A stretch of 64,000 nucleotides of DNA from Microbulbifer bruguierae (GTDB lineage: Bacteria; Pseudomonadota; Gammaproteobacteria; Pseudomonadales; Cellvibrionaceae), in assembly GCF_029869925.1 (NCBI RefSeq), contig NZ_CP118605.1:434001-498000 (forward strand). The letters run 5' to 3'. A program made the position numbers and the translations under genes. Below are positions 10,833-21,271 of this stretch, one piece after another (position 1 is the stretch's first letter; the number at the start of each line of letters is the position of its first letter). A model generated the notes under the pieces. The model was not told where the DNA came from. It searched no databases and saw nothing but the letters and a program-made list of their open reading frames with translations.

Positions 10833-12174
10833 TCTGTTTCAGGCGCCACCCAGGCACCAGCCACTGGCCGCCCGCATGCGGCCACAGACACTGGCCCACT
10901 ATGTGGGCCAGACGCATTTATTGGGTCCCGGTAAACCGCTGCGGGAGGCGGTAGAACGAGGCCAGTTGCATTCCATGGTGTTGTGGGGCCCTCCTGGGGT
11001 TGGCAAAACCACCTTTGCACGCCTTCTGGCCCAAGAGTGCGATGTGCGTTTCGCGACATTGTCTGCGGTACTGGCCGGCGTAAAAGAAATTCGCCAGGCG
11101 GTGGCAGAGGCTGAGCAGCACAGCGCGCAGTTTGGGCGTGGAACAATTCTCTTTGTGGATGAGGTTCACCGCTTCAACAAGGCTCAGCAGGACGCATTCC
11201 TGCCCTATGTGGAAGAGGGCACGGTAACCTTCGTCGGTGCCACTACCGAGAATCCCGCGTTTGAGCTGAACAATGCACTGCTGTCCCGCTGCCGGGTCTA
11301 CCTGTTGCGTAGCCTGAGCCAGGAAGAGCTGGCGGGGCTACTCCAGCGCGCCCTAACGGAAGATGAAGAGCTGCGCGCCCGCAAGATCGAGATTGCTCCT
11401 GAGGTTCTGCAGAAAATTACCCTGAGTGCAGATGGTGATGCCCGCAGCGCGCTGAATTTACTGGAGATTGCCTGCGATCTGTCGCGAGACGAAAGCGGGC
11501 GCCAGGTCATTGATGAGGGTGTCCTGGCGGAGGTGCTTACCGCGGATGTGCGTCGCTTCGACAAAGGCGGCGACTACTTCTACGACCAGATATCTGCATT
11601 GCACAAGTCCGTGCGCGGCTCCGATCCCGATGCCGCACTTTACTGGTTCGCACGGATGATCGATGGCGGCTGCGACCCCCTTTATGTAGCCCGTAGGGTT
11701 GTGCGTATGGCCAGTGAGGACATTGGCAATGCAGACCCGCGGGCGCTGGAAATCGCCCTGAATGCCTGGGACGTACAAGAGCGTCTTGGCAGTCCGGAAG
11801 GGGAGCTTGCCATTGCCCAGGCAGTCGTTTACCTGGCTGTAGCCGCGAAGAGTAACGCTGTCTACAGCGCCTACAAACGCGTACTGGCGGACATCCGTAG
11901 AGAGCCCAGTCACGAAGTCCCGATCCATCTGCGCAATGCGCCCACCAAGCTCGCCAAGGAAATGGCTCACGGCGCGGAATACCGTTACGCCCACGACGAG
12001 CCGGATGGCTTTGCCGCCGGCGAGAATTATTTCCCCGAGGCTATTGCCGGGCGTCGCTATTACCAGCCTGTGAATCGCGGACTGGAAATGAAAATCGAAG
12101 AAAAGCTGCAGCGTTTGCGTGAGCTCAATCGGACCAGCCCCAACCAGCGGTACCCGGGCCTCGAAAAAGGTTAG
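10825..12174 (+). CDS. rarA: Replication-associated recombination protein RarA (MgsA)
   Basis: A 449-residue AAA+ ATPase related to clamp loaders that acts at stalled forks. It has QPLAARMRPQTLAHYVGQ near the N terminus, Walker A GPPGVGKT (about residue 54), Walker B TILFVDEVHRFNKAQQDAFLP, sensor 1 FVGATTENPAFELNNALLSRC, and the C-terminal tetramerisation part (YKRVLADIRREPSHEVPIHLRNAPTKLAKEMAHG). The start is ATG 10825, inside the last codons of lolA, implying translational coupling. An upstream frame extension has no family similarity. Confidence 0.96.
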   Translation: MNDLFQAPPRHQPLAARMRPQTLAHYVGQTHLLGPGKPLREAVERGQLHSMVLWGPPGVGKTTFARLLAQECDVRFATLSAVLAGVKEIRQAVAEAEQHSAQFGRGTILFVDEVHRFNKAQQDAFLPYVEEGTVTFVGATTENPAFELNNALLSRCRVYLLRSLSQEELAGLLQRALTEDEELRARKIEIAPEVLQKITLSADGDARSALNLLEIACDLSRDESGRQVIDEGVLAEVLTADVRRFDKGGDYFYDQISALHKSVRGSDPDAALYWFARMIDGGCDPLYVARRVVRMASEDIGNADPRALEIALNAWDVQERLGSPEGELAIAQAVVYLAVAAKSNAVYSAYKRVLADIRREPSHEVPIHLRNAPTKLAKEMAHGAEYRYAHDEPDGFAAGENYFPEAIAGRRYYQPVNRGLEMKIEEKLQRLRELNRTSPNQRYPGLEKG

Positions 12175-12230
12175 AATCCGCCACAGTTGCCCCCGGCATA
12201 GGGCATGTTTCAACTGACGGATTATTTTTT

Positions 12231-12605
12231 ATGCAGTGGATTGCTATTGCGCTCGGCGGTGCCGTTGGTGCCATTCTGCGACATTTGATCGCCATCTGGA
12301 GTTTCCCGGTTTTCGAGCAGCGATTCCCCCTGGGCACCCTGATTGTTAACGTTCTCGGTTCTTTATTGATCGGCATAGCCTACGTGGCGATTGTGGAGCG
12401 GGGGATGCTCGGGCAAGAGTGGCGTTTGCTGATCATGACCGGCCTGTTTGGCGCCCTCACCACTTTCTCTACCTTCTCGCTGGAAACCGTGCTCTTGTGG
12501 CACAATGGCCAGCCTTTAACGGCGCTGGCCTATGTGGTGGTCAGCTTTCTGGTGTGCTTGGCAGCAACCGCTGCAGCGATCGCACTGGGAATGAAATATC
12601 TGTAA
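12231..12605 (+). CDS. crcB: Fluoride ion channel CrcB (Fluc)
   Basis: A 124-residue, four-helix membrane protein that exports fluoride as an antiparallel dimer. It shows GGAVGAILRHLI, the signature GTLIVNVLGSLLIGIAY and GLFGALTTFSTFSLE, whose Asn, Thr and Phe residues line the pore. I looked for a fluoride riboswitch in the 56 bases upstream and did not see one. It is co-directional between rarA and serS. Confidence 0.95.
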   Translation: MQWIAIALGGAVGAILRHLIAIWSFPVFEQRFPLGTLIVNVLGSLLIGIAYVAIVERGMLGQEWRLLIMTGLFGALTTFSTFSLETVLLWHNGQPLTALAYVVVSFLVCLAATAAAIALGMKYL

Positions 12606-12613
12606 CGCGGTAA

Positions 12614-13903
<1,290 letters not shown>

Positions 13904-13922
13904 GTAGTATTGGAAGACTAGT

Positions 13923-15302
13923 TTGCGTTACCTGCCTCTCGCTTTTGACTTGAAAAACCGTCCCTGTCTCATTGTCGGGGGCGGATCCATTGCCACGCGC
14001 AAAGCGCGGTTACTTAACAAAGCGGAGGCCCGCCTGCTGGTGGTGGCTCCGGATATTACCGATGAGCTGCGCCAGCTGGTACTGGCTAGTGGCGGCGAAT
14101 ACATCGTTGGCCGGTATCGCAGGGACCTGCTGGAAAATGTGGAAATGGTTGTTGCCGCTACCGCAGACAGCGATGTCAATGCTCAGGTTTCCAGCGATGC
14201 CCGCGCACAGCGTTTGCCGGTCAACGTAGTCGACTCCCCGCAGCTATGCACCTTCACTTTTCCCTCCATTGTCGAACGGGGGCCACTGGCTATCGGTATC
14301 AGTAGCGGGGGTTCTGCCCCCGTATTGACCCGCATGCTACGGGCACAGATCGAGACACTGTTATCGCCGGGACTCGGTGTTATCGCCGAACTGGCCGGAC
14401 TTGTCCGCGACAGGGTGAAAGCGGCATTGCCGGAAGCGCAGCGCAAAGATTTCTGGCACTGGGTATTTAACGGTCCCATTGTCGGCGAGGTGGAGCGCGG
14501 TCATAAGGCGGAAGCCGAGCAGGCGCTGCTGCAGGAGTTGGAACGCTGGCAGGAAAGGCCCGCCCCCAGTGGCGAGGTCTACCTTGTGGGGGGAGGTCCC
14601 GGCGACCCGGACCTGCTTACATTCCGCGCCCTGCGATTGATGCAGCAGGCGGATGTGGTGCTTTACGACCGGTTGGTGTCCAGCGAGGTGCTGGAGCTTG
14701 TGCGCCGGGATGCCGAGCGCATCTATGTGGGCAAGATGAAGCAGTTTCACTCCGTGCCCCAGGATGATATCAACCAGCTGCTGGTGGATCTGGCGAAAGA
14801 AGGCAAAAAGGTCCTGCGCCTGAAAGGGGGCGACCCCTTCGTGTTTGGCCGCGGCGGCGAAGAGATGGACAAGCTCGCAGAGGCCGGTGTGCCTTTCCAG
14901 GTCGTGCCCGGGATCACCGCGGCGATCGGCTGCTCTGCCTATGCGGGCATTCCTCTCACCCATCGGGATCACGCACAATCAGTGCGCTTTATTACCGGCC
15001 ACCTGAAACAGGGGGATCTGGTTCTGCCCTGGCAGGAACTGATTACCGCGAACCAGACACTGGTGTTCTATATGGGGCTGGCCGGCCTGCCGACCATCTC
15101 GGAAAAATTGATCGCTCACGGCATGAATGTCGACACCCCAGCGGCACTGGTGGAAAAGGGTACGACACGGGATCAGCGTGTCATCGTGGGCACCATCGCC
15201 ACGCTTCCCGAGCTGGCGGAAACCCACAAGGTGGGAGCACCGGCGCTGACAATTATCGGCGGCGTGGTCACTCTGCGCGAAAGTCTCGGCTGGTATCAGT
15301 AA
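13923..15302 (+). CDS. cysG: Siroheme synthase CysG (trifunctional)
   Basis: A 459-residue fusion enzyme that makes siroheme from uroporphyrinogen III for sulfite and nitrite reductases. The N-terminal precorrin-2 dehydrogenase/ferrochelatase module ([28 protein letters not shown]) is followed by the C-terminal SUMT methyltransferase ([52 protein letters not shown] and [22 protein letters not shown]). The start is TTG 13923, which gives the canonical N terminus. It follows serS by 19 bases. Confidence 0.96.
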   Translation: MRYLPLAFDLKNRPCLIVGGGSIATRKARLLNKAEARLLVVAPDITDELRQLVLASGGEYIVGRYRRDLLENVEMVVAATADSDVNAQVSSDARAQRLPVNVVDSPQLCTFTFPSIVERGPLAIGISSGGSAPVLTRMLRAQIETLLSPGLGVIAELAGLVRDRVKAALPEAQRKDFWHWVFNGPIVGEVERGHKAEAEQALLQELERWQERPAPSGEVYLVGGGPGDPDLLTFRALRLMQQADVVLYDRLVSSEVLELVRRDAERIYVGKMKQFHSVPQDDINQLLVDLAKEGKKVLRLKGGDPFVFGRGGEEMDKLAEAGVPFQVVPGITAAIGCSAYAGIPLTHRDHAQSVRFITGHLKQGDLVLPWQELITANQTLVFYMGLAGLPTISEKLIAHGMNVDTPAALVEKGTTRDQRVIVGTIATLPELAETHKVGAPALTIIGGVVTLRESLGWYQ

Positions 15303-15362
15303 TCCGGAGTAAGGCGCGCCCGACTCCCATTCACTGGCAAACCCCTATCTATACTGAAGGAG

Positions 15363-15647
15363 ATGTTTGCCAGTGGTGGTTCTATGTTTTGGATGCTGCT
15401 TCGCTTTTACTGCACCTTACTAATTCGAAATTTTTTGCCCGGGGAAAGTGAAATTGCGCTGCCGGATGATAACGACAGTCATCTTCGTCGCTATACCTAC
15501 CATTACCGGGTTAAACGCAATTGGGTCAAAAATCTCTGGATTGGCTCATCGCTGCTGATGATCTGCTTTCCGCTCCTGCCATTTGTGCTCGGCCTGGGGC
15601 TGTTCACTTCATTCCTTTCTTTCGCAATTCTCGACGAAACCGCTTGA
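15363..15647 (+). CDS. Small membrane protein of unknown function
   Basis: A frame of 94 residues (87 from the internal ATG 15384). It has one hydrophobic N-terminal segment (MFWMLLRFYCTLLI), a polar middle rich in Arg/Tyr, and a hydrophobic C-terminal segment (WIGSSLLMICFPLLPFVLGLGLFTSFLSFAIL) long enough to cross the membrane. I do not recognise a family. ATG 15384 has a weak GTGG upstream; at 15363 the GAAGGAG is too close. It sits alone between cysG and a convergent gene, and could be a real but poorly conserved gene. Confidence 0.55.
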   Translation: MFASGGSMFWMLLRFYCTLLIRNFLPGESEIALPDDNDSHLRRYTYHYRVKRNWVKNLWIGSSLLMICFPLLPFVLGLGLFTSFLSFAILDETA

Positions 15648-15746
15648 ATCCGTACCCTGGCTTCGGCGACATGATGCTGGTACCGAGTGGCAGATTCCAA
15701 AACCTGCCCCCGGTAGTCCCATCGTCGCCGGCGAACCAGGGTCTCC

Positions 15747-18104
15747 TTATTTCAGAGTCAGGACGTGGGTGATAGCCTGTTCATTGAAACTTGACGCATT
15801 GCCCTCGACCCAGTCGCTATGCCCATTTGCAAAAAATGGCGACAGTGGATGTGCACTCTGGCCCGTAGCCATATGAAAAATTCCCAGCTCTTCATGTCCC
15901 GGCGCTACCACCATACGTTCGGACGCGCCATTGGTGGATGACTGGAAGCGAGGCATGTGAGAGTCGCCAGGAAGGTGATCTTGTGGCATCGCTGTGAACC
16001 AGTTTATCGCGGAAACGGCGCGCGCTAGCGGATGCTGAATCTCGGCCGTGTTCTGTACGCCCCAGGTTTGTTGCGCAAGCGGCAGCCCGTCTTTCGCCAT
16101 CTTGTCTAATGCCAGATCCAGCGCGGCCAACTTCAGGGCTTGCCAGGACTCATACTCGGGATTCAACAGGTGCGCGGGCTCAGCGGACAGCATTTCCCAT
16201 GCGGGATATTCAACTTGGCGGTTTACGCGACCGAAGGAAAATTCTGGTTGGAACCGCTGCATATAAGTGAGCACCGGCGCCGTAGACAGGTCGATAAAAC
16301 GCAGGCGGAAATTACGCACAATGCGATAACCAACAGAGTCTGCACTGGCGCGTGCACCCCAGTTGAGGATCTGCTCGCGTACTTCCGCATATTCATCCTT
16401 GTCTTTCAGCAGCGCTACCAGTTGCTCCTGCCACCGCTGTAGAAATACAGCGCGATCATCAAGCTGGATATCCAGCAAATCCTGTTCGGTGAACCGGTCG
16501 CGGGCGAACAGGTCGTCGCGAATCTGTTGCTGCCGCGCCCCCAACGCATAGCCGCCGTCACCCATAATCTCCAGATATCTGCCATCCATGGTGCGGGAGT
16601 TGGCAGTCCAGATTCGGTGGGAGGGCGGGTTATACACCTGAGGATGTTCCTCGAGGCTCAGGTAACCATCCCAGTAGGCGGAGCCGTCGGCCCAGCTTAT
16701 GGAGCGACTGCCATCGAGGCCAACACGGCGAGGCACGGGGCCCGCAACCGTCCAACCTATATTGCCCTGGCTATCGCCCAGTACAAGGTTCTGGTGGGGA
16801 ATACCCAGTTCTGGTGCCAGGTTCATCGCGTCGCGAGTAGTGCCCACCGTTTCCAGATTCAACAAATTCATGTTGGCTCCGCGCACATCGTGGGCCACCC
16901 AGCGGTAAGCCAGCGGCGTGCCGCTGTGATTCTCGGCGACAACGGGTCCCCAGATTGTTTTGCGGACTTCGACCACGGCCGATGCCTTGCCGCTAATAGG
17001 AATTTCTTCCTCGACTACGTCAAAATCGCGCCAGCCTTCGGGAGTACGGTACTGCTTGCCATTTTTGGACACCTCCAGTGGAATCAGGTCACCCCAGTCC
17101 GCGGTGGTATTGGTGAAGCCCCAGGCGACTTTCCCATTGCTGCCAGCGACTACGATAGGGCCGCCGGGCAGGGTCGCGCCACGCATTACAAAATCCGTAC
17201 CGGGTACATTCCAGCCCGCGCGGAACCAGATGTTGGGGACGGTGATTGCCAGATGCATATCATCGGCAACAATGGCCGCACCGTGCTCGGTCAGCGCGCC
17301 ACCCACGACCCAGTTATTGCTGCCGAAGATCATGTCTTCGCTTTCCATTTCATGGAAAGCCATGGGTGTATCCCCCTCAACCAGTGCGGCGATATCCGTT
17401 TCCGGCAGTGGCAGTGGGCCGCGCGCCTCACCGATCAGGGGCGCATCCCAAATTCCACCCTTGGGAACAAAGAACTGGTAGAGGTCTCCGGGCAGGAGTT
17501 CAGCAAGTGCGTTATCTCGCTGTTCAAAGGTCCCGCTACGGCTCTGCAGGGTCATATACATACTGAATATGGTCAGTAGGCTATCAGCTGGTACCCAGCT
17601 TCGCGGTTGCTGGCGGAGCAGGGCGTACTCCCATGGTGCCGCATCCAATTTACTCAGCCCGTAATTCACCCCTCTGGCGTATTGCGCAAGGATCTGCCGT
17701 TGATGTTCCGGCATCGCCGCGATATTGCGTTCAGCGCGCGCCCGGAACTGATGCAGGCGTACATCCTGGTCGTGTTCCAGTGCCGCTTCACCCACCAATT
17801 CCGAGAGTTCCCCCGCGGCGTTGCGTCTCAACAGGTCCATTTGGAAAAAGCGTTCCTGGGCATGCAGGAACCCGAGGGCAAAAGCTGAATCGGCACGACT
17901 TTCGGCAGTGATAAATGCGACACCCTGTGCGTCGCGCTCGATGGTAACGGCATTCTCCAGCTGGCCAGTGTCTAGCTCACCATTTAGCACCGGCAGACTT
18001 TGGCGAAGCCATACCCAGGTGATGGCGACTACCAGTATTAACAGGACAGAGACAGCGAGTAGGGCACGCAACAGGTAGCCCCGTAAGGACAGGCTTTTCA
18101 TCAT
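15747..18104 (-). CDS. Penicillin acylase family protein (N-terminal nucleophile hydrolase)
   Basis: About 785 residues from ATG 18104. An N-terminal membrane anchor or signal (LLRALLAVSVLLILVVAITWVWL) points to the periplasm. The alpha-chain part has ITAESRADSAFALGFLHAQERFFQMDLLRR. The autocatalytic processing site is FGSNNWVVGG, where the Ser (about residue 262) would become the beta-chain nucleophile. The family cleaves amides: beta-lactam side chains, acyl-homoserine lactones or acylated siderophores. The substrate cannot be told from sequence. It is divergent from a TonB-dependent receptor, which may point to import or processing of an amide-containing compound (inference). Confidence 0.9.
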   Translation of the reverse strand: MMKSLSLRGYLLRALLAVSVLLILVVAITWVWLRQSLPVLNGELDTGQLENAVTIERDAQGVAFITAESRADSAFALGFLHAQERFFQMDLLRRNAAGELSELVGEAALEHDQDVRLHQFRARAERNIAAMPEHQRQILAQYARGVNYGLSKLDAAPWEYALLRQQPRSWVPADSLLTIFSMYMTLQSRSGTFEQRDNALAELLPGDLYQFFVPKGGIWDAPLIGEARGPLPLPETDIAALVEGDTPMAFHEMESEDMIFGSNNWVVGGALTEHGAAIVADDMHLAITVPNIWFRAGWNVPGTDFVMRGATLPGGPIVVAGSNGKVAWGFTNTTADWGDLIPLEVSKNGKQYRTPEGWRDFDVVEEEIPISGKASAVVEVRKTIWGPVVAENHSGTPLAYRWVAHDVRGANMNLLNLETVGTTRDAMNLAPELGIPHQNLVLGDSQGNIGWTVAGPVPRRVGLDGSRSISWADGSAYWDGYLSLEEHPQVYNPPSHRIWTANSRTMDGRYLEIMGDGGYALGARQQQIRDDLFARDRFTEQDLLDIQLDDRAVFLQRWQEQLVALLKDKDEYAEVREQILNWGARASADSVGYRIVRNFRLRFIDLSTAPVLTYMQRFQPEFSFGRVNRQVEYPAWEMLSAEPAHLLNPEYESWQALKLAALDLALDKMAKDGLPLAQQTWGVQNTAEIQHPLARAVSAINWFTAMPQDHLPGDSHMPRFQSSTNGASERMVVAPGHEELGIFHMATGQSAHPLSPFFANGHSDWVEGNASSFNEQAITHVLTLK

Positions 18105-18427
18105 CTTGAGATCTCTTCGGGTGAGCACAAAATTGTTATTTTGGGACTTTTAGCCCTTTTGGTGTGTATCCGAGTCTATCAGTGACTTGTTGTTCATAAT
18201 TGGTTACCAACGGACTTAATCTGGTCACAATAGCACCAATAAAGTTGAATAATGCGCCATATTGGCGCACTATGGCTTTCTTACGCAGCACGAAACTGAC
18301 CAGTCACAACAAAAAGGTCACAACTAGCTTTTCTTGGGACATTTACACCCGTAATATGGCCCAACTTGACTATCAAAAACGACCATTTTCCATCACGCTT
18401 TATATATAACTAAAATGCGAGGACGCG
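18105..18427. other. Divergent promoter region, acylase / TonB receptor
   Basis: About 320 AT-rich bases between divergent genes, with no gene. It contains a perfect 17-nt palindrome listed separately. A GAGGACG sequence just upstream of 18428 can serve as the receptor ribosome-binding site. Confidence 0.5.
18253..18269. promoter_or_regulatory. Perfect palindrome, candidate operator
   Basis: TGCGCCA-TAT-TGGCGCA lies 159 bases before the TonB receptor start and about 149 bases before the acylase start. Its symmetry and short size fit a dimeric regulator site; no regulator gene is adjacent. Confidence 0.4.
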
Positions 18428-21094
18428 ATGATGTACGACGCCGATCTGTCCGGTAAAAACCGGTTTTTCTCCCTGTCCACTCTCTCTGCCGCTATCGCTG
18501 TGACTACAGCCCTGAGCGCTGCTGCCTCTGCCGCAGAGATCGAGGAGGTAGTAGTTACCGCGCAGAAACGTGCGGAGAACCTGCAAGACGTTCCGATCGC
18601 CATTTCCGCTTTCACTGGCGACAGCATGAAGGCGATGGGTGTCAAGAACCTGACAGACCTGGGTAAATTTACCCCAGGTGTAGAAATGAATAACGATACA
18701 CCGCTGCAGCCGACTTATAGCGTGCGCGGTATCGAAACCGGTGATTTTACCGTGGGTTCCGACCCGGCGGTTGCCGTCTATGTAGATGGGGTTTATACCG
18801 GCCGTGGGGCGGGCGCCGAGATTCCGCTGGCGGATATTGAGCGTGTTGAAGTATTGAAAGGCCCGCAGGGTACGCTGTTCGGACGCAACGCAACCGGTGG
18901 TGCGATCCACATTATTTCCAAGAAGCCTCAGGCAGACGATACCACCGAGCTGAACCTGACCGCCGGCAATTACGGTCGTCAGTCAACCGACCTGCTGATC
19001 AACCGCCAACTGAGCGATACCGTTTACACCCGCTTTACCGCGTCCACCAACCGTCGCGACTCTTTTGCGGATAACATTTCCGCAGAAAACGATTTCACCG
19101 TCGGCAACATCGATACCCAGACGTACCGCGCATCCCTGCTGTGGGAAGCGAGCCCGAATACTGAAGTTTTGTTCCGCGCCGACTACGGCATCATGGATCA
19201 GGGCAGTGCCCTGCGCAGTTCCATCGTTCCCACCCTTCAGGCAGATGGGGGCGGCACGGACGTATTTGGTGATTACGCACTGGATACCCCGACCATTGAA
19301 GATCGGGATTCCTGGGGCGGGTCCGTCACGGTTACCCACGATTTCGAAGACTTTAGCTTTACCTCGATCACGGCCTACCGCGGCTTCGAAGCCCACCTGC
19401 AGCAGGATGAGGATGGCACCGACAATGCGGATTACATGTTCGGCTCCGCGAACTTCGACGATCAGACCCAGTTCTCCCAGGAGTTTCGTCTCAATGGCGC
19501 GACGGACACGCTGAAATGGACTCTGGGTGCATCGTACTCCCGCGAGGAGCTGGAGCACGTGACGGATGCGTACTTTACTGCCGGCTCGCTCGAGTCGTTC
19601 GCCCTCTATGAGGGAATAAAAGGTAGTGAGCAGCTCCAGCAGGTATTAGCCGCAGCCTTCCAGGTTGCCGCTCCTGAAACACAAACGGAAATCGAAGATC
19701 TTGCGGCGAAAGCCCGGGCCGCGATGGCCGCGGGCGCTTTACCGGGTATGCCGGAAGGCTCAGCAGTTACCGAAGTCGTTTACGGACTGCTCATGAACTC
19801 CCAGGATTTCCAGCAGCAGATTGCCGCGCAGCTGGCGCCGTTAAACGCTATGTTGGGAACAAACTTTGGCGCGCAGAACCTGAGCCGCGCGGATATGATG
19901 GCATCTCTGATGTCAGGTATCGCTCCCTGGGTAGCAGCAGATACTCCGTGGAATGAATCTGTCCTCAATACCGGTGATTACCGCTCAGCGGCCATTTACG
20001 GTGATGTGACCTGGAGCATCACCGACAAGATGGATCTCACCGTTGGCGCCCGCTATACCGCGGACGAAAAAGATTTCACCATCAATAGTGCCTACCAAAA
20101 CTCTCTGCCGGTGGCTCTCGTAGGTACTGTCGGCCTGGTAGATGACAATGGCAATCCGGTGCAAATCACTCTGCCGAATGGTGCCGTTCTGGATTCCATC
20201 ACCCTCCCGGGTGTGGTGCTGGGACAATCATTTGGTATGGCGTTCAACAACAACGGCGCTCCGGTCCTCAACGAGAAACTAAGCGACTCCTGGAGTGATC
20301 TGTCTGGCCGAATCGTGCTGGATTACCGTTGGAATGACGATGTGATGACTTTCGTCTCTCTGGCAGATGGCTTCAAGGCCGGCGGTTTCAACAGCTTTAC
20401 CGTTGCCGAGGGTATTGATCCGTCCTTCGACCAGGAGAGCGTAACCAACCTGGAAATTGGCCTCAAGAGCAGCCTGTTCGACAACGCGGTTCGCTTTAAC
20501 GCGTCTGTGTTTGCGTACGACTACAAGAATCTGCAGCAACTGGATCTTGTCGGCGCGCCGATTCCGAACTATTACCTGCGCAACGCGGACGCCGAAGGTC
20601 GTGGTGCCGAATTCGAGGTGCAGTGGGCCGCTACCGATAACCTGTTTGTTGCCGGTAACTACTCGTATCTGCATACCGAATACACCCGTTACACCTTGCT
20701 GGATCAGCCTCCTGTCAACGAAGGTCCAGAGGATGACCGCACTGGCCAGCCCCGCGTAGGTACGCCAGAGAACAAATTCAACATTCTGGCCGAATACACC
20801 TGGGAGCTGGGCTCTGGCGGTGATGTGGTTCTGCGTGGTGACTATAACTGGACTGGCGAACGTGTCGGTTCTGTAAGTGACCCCGCTCGCGTAATCCCTG
20901 ATTACCAGCTGATGAACCTGCGCGCAGGTTGGAACAGCGCATCCGATCGTTATTCCGCAGCACTGTGGGTACAGAACGTGACCGACGAAGAAATCGCCGG
21001 TGGCTACGGCGGTACTGGTGCGGCGATTGGTGCCAGCCCAGCGTGGCGTTTTATGCCCCGTATGTACGGCGCGGACTTCACCGTTCGCTTCTGA
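18428..21094 (+). CDS. TonB-dependent outer-membrane receptor
   Basis: An 888-residue receptor with a signal peptide (about residues 1-36), a TonB-box-like EEVVVTAQKR directly after it, and a plug domain (NLQDVPIAISAFTGDSM, YSVRGIETGDF, VAVYVDGVYTGR, ERVEVLKGPQGTLFGRNATGGAIHIISKKP). It ends in aromatic YGADFTVRF, typical of outer-membrane barrels. The style resembles receptors of marine bacteria for siderophores, carbohydrates or other organics; the ligand is unknown. Residues about 388-511 form an Ala/Gln/Met-rich, apparently helical insertion between barrel strands. ATG at 18428 or 18431 can be the start. A terminator follows. Confidence 0.93.
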   Translation: MMYDADLSGKNRFFSLSTLSAAIAVTTALSAAASAAEIEEVVVTAQKRAENLQDVPIAISAFTGDSMKAMGVKNLTDLGKFTPGVEMNNDTPLQPTYSVRGIETGDFTVGSDPAVAVYVDGVYTGRGAGAEIPLADIERVEVLKGPQGTLFGRNATGGAIHIISKKPQADDTTELNLTAGNYGRQSTDLLINRQLSDTVYTRFTASTNRRDSFADNISAENDFTVGNIDTQTYRASLLWEASPNTEVLFRADYGIMDQGSALRSSIVPTLQADGGGTDVFGDYALDTPTIEDRDSWGGSVTVTHDFEDFSFTSITAYRGFEAHLQQDEDGTDNADYMFGSANFDDQTQFSQEFRLNGATDTLKWTLGASYSREELEHVTDAYFTAGSLESFALYEGIKGSEQLQQVLAAAFQVAAPETQTEIEDLAAKARAAMAAGALPGMPEGSAVTEVVYGLLMNSQDFQQQIAAQLAPLNAMLGTNFGAQNLSRADMMASLMSGIAPWVAADTPWNESVLNTGDYRSAAIYGDVTWSITDKMDLTVGARYTADEKDFTINSAYQNSLPVALVGTVGLVDDNGNPVQITLPNGAVLDSITLPGVVLGQSFGMAFNNNGAPVLNEKLSDSWSDLSGRIVLDYRWNDDVMTFVSLADGFKAGGFNSFTVAEGIDPSFDQESVTNLEIGLKSSLFDNAVRFNASVFAYDYKNLQQLDLVGAPIPNYYLRNADAEGRGAEFEVQWAATDNLFVAGNYSYLHTEYTRYTLLDQPPVNEGPEDDRTGQPRVGTPENKFNILAEYTWELGSGGDVVLRGDYNWTGERVGSVSDPARVIPDYQLMNLRAGWNSASDRYSAALWVQNVTDEEIAGGYGGTGAAIGASPAWRFMPRMYGADFTVRF

Positions 21095-21113
21095 TCACGT
21101 CTTTTGTCACACG

Positions 21114-21140
21114 AAAGGGTCGGCTCGCCGGCCCTTTTTT
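21114..21140 (+). terminator. Terminator of the TonB receptor gene
   Basis: AAAGGGTCGGC and GCCGGCCCTTT pair with one wobble around a 2-base turn, followed by a T-run, 20 bases after the stop codon. Confidence 0.88.
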
Positions 21141-21271
21141 GTGCCTCAAGAGACGAGGTGCAGGGCAGAATTCCTGGCGCCCGTTACATCGCAACTTCGC
21201 ACATTGTCATAGGATTCCGCCACAATGGTTGTATGATCGAACGCAATCTCCGCAGTTGACCGGGCCAAAAC

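Noticed and set aside
12175..12230. Possible fluoride riboswitch upstream of crcB
   Set aside because: The spacer is too short and lacks the conserved pseudoknot and GGCGAUGG-type core.
16527..17579. A 350-codon open frame on the plus strand inside the acylase gene
   Set aside because: It is antisense to a gene with clear motifs throughout, has no recognisable domain or ribosome-binding context, and long antisense frames are common in GC-rich DNA.
18141..18160. Sequence TTGGGACTTTTAGCCC resembling a DosR-type box
   Set aside because: Only the left half fits; the required AGTCCC is missing, so the resemblance is chance.
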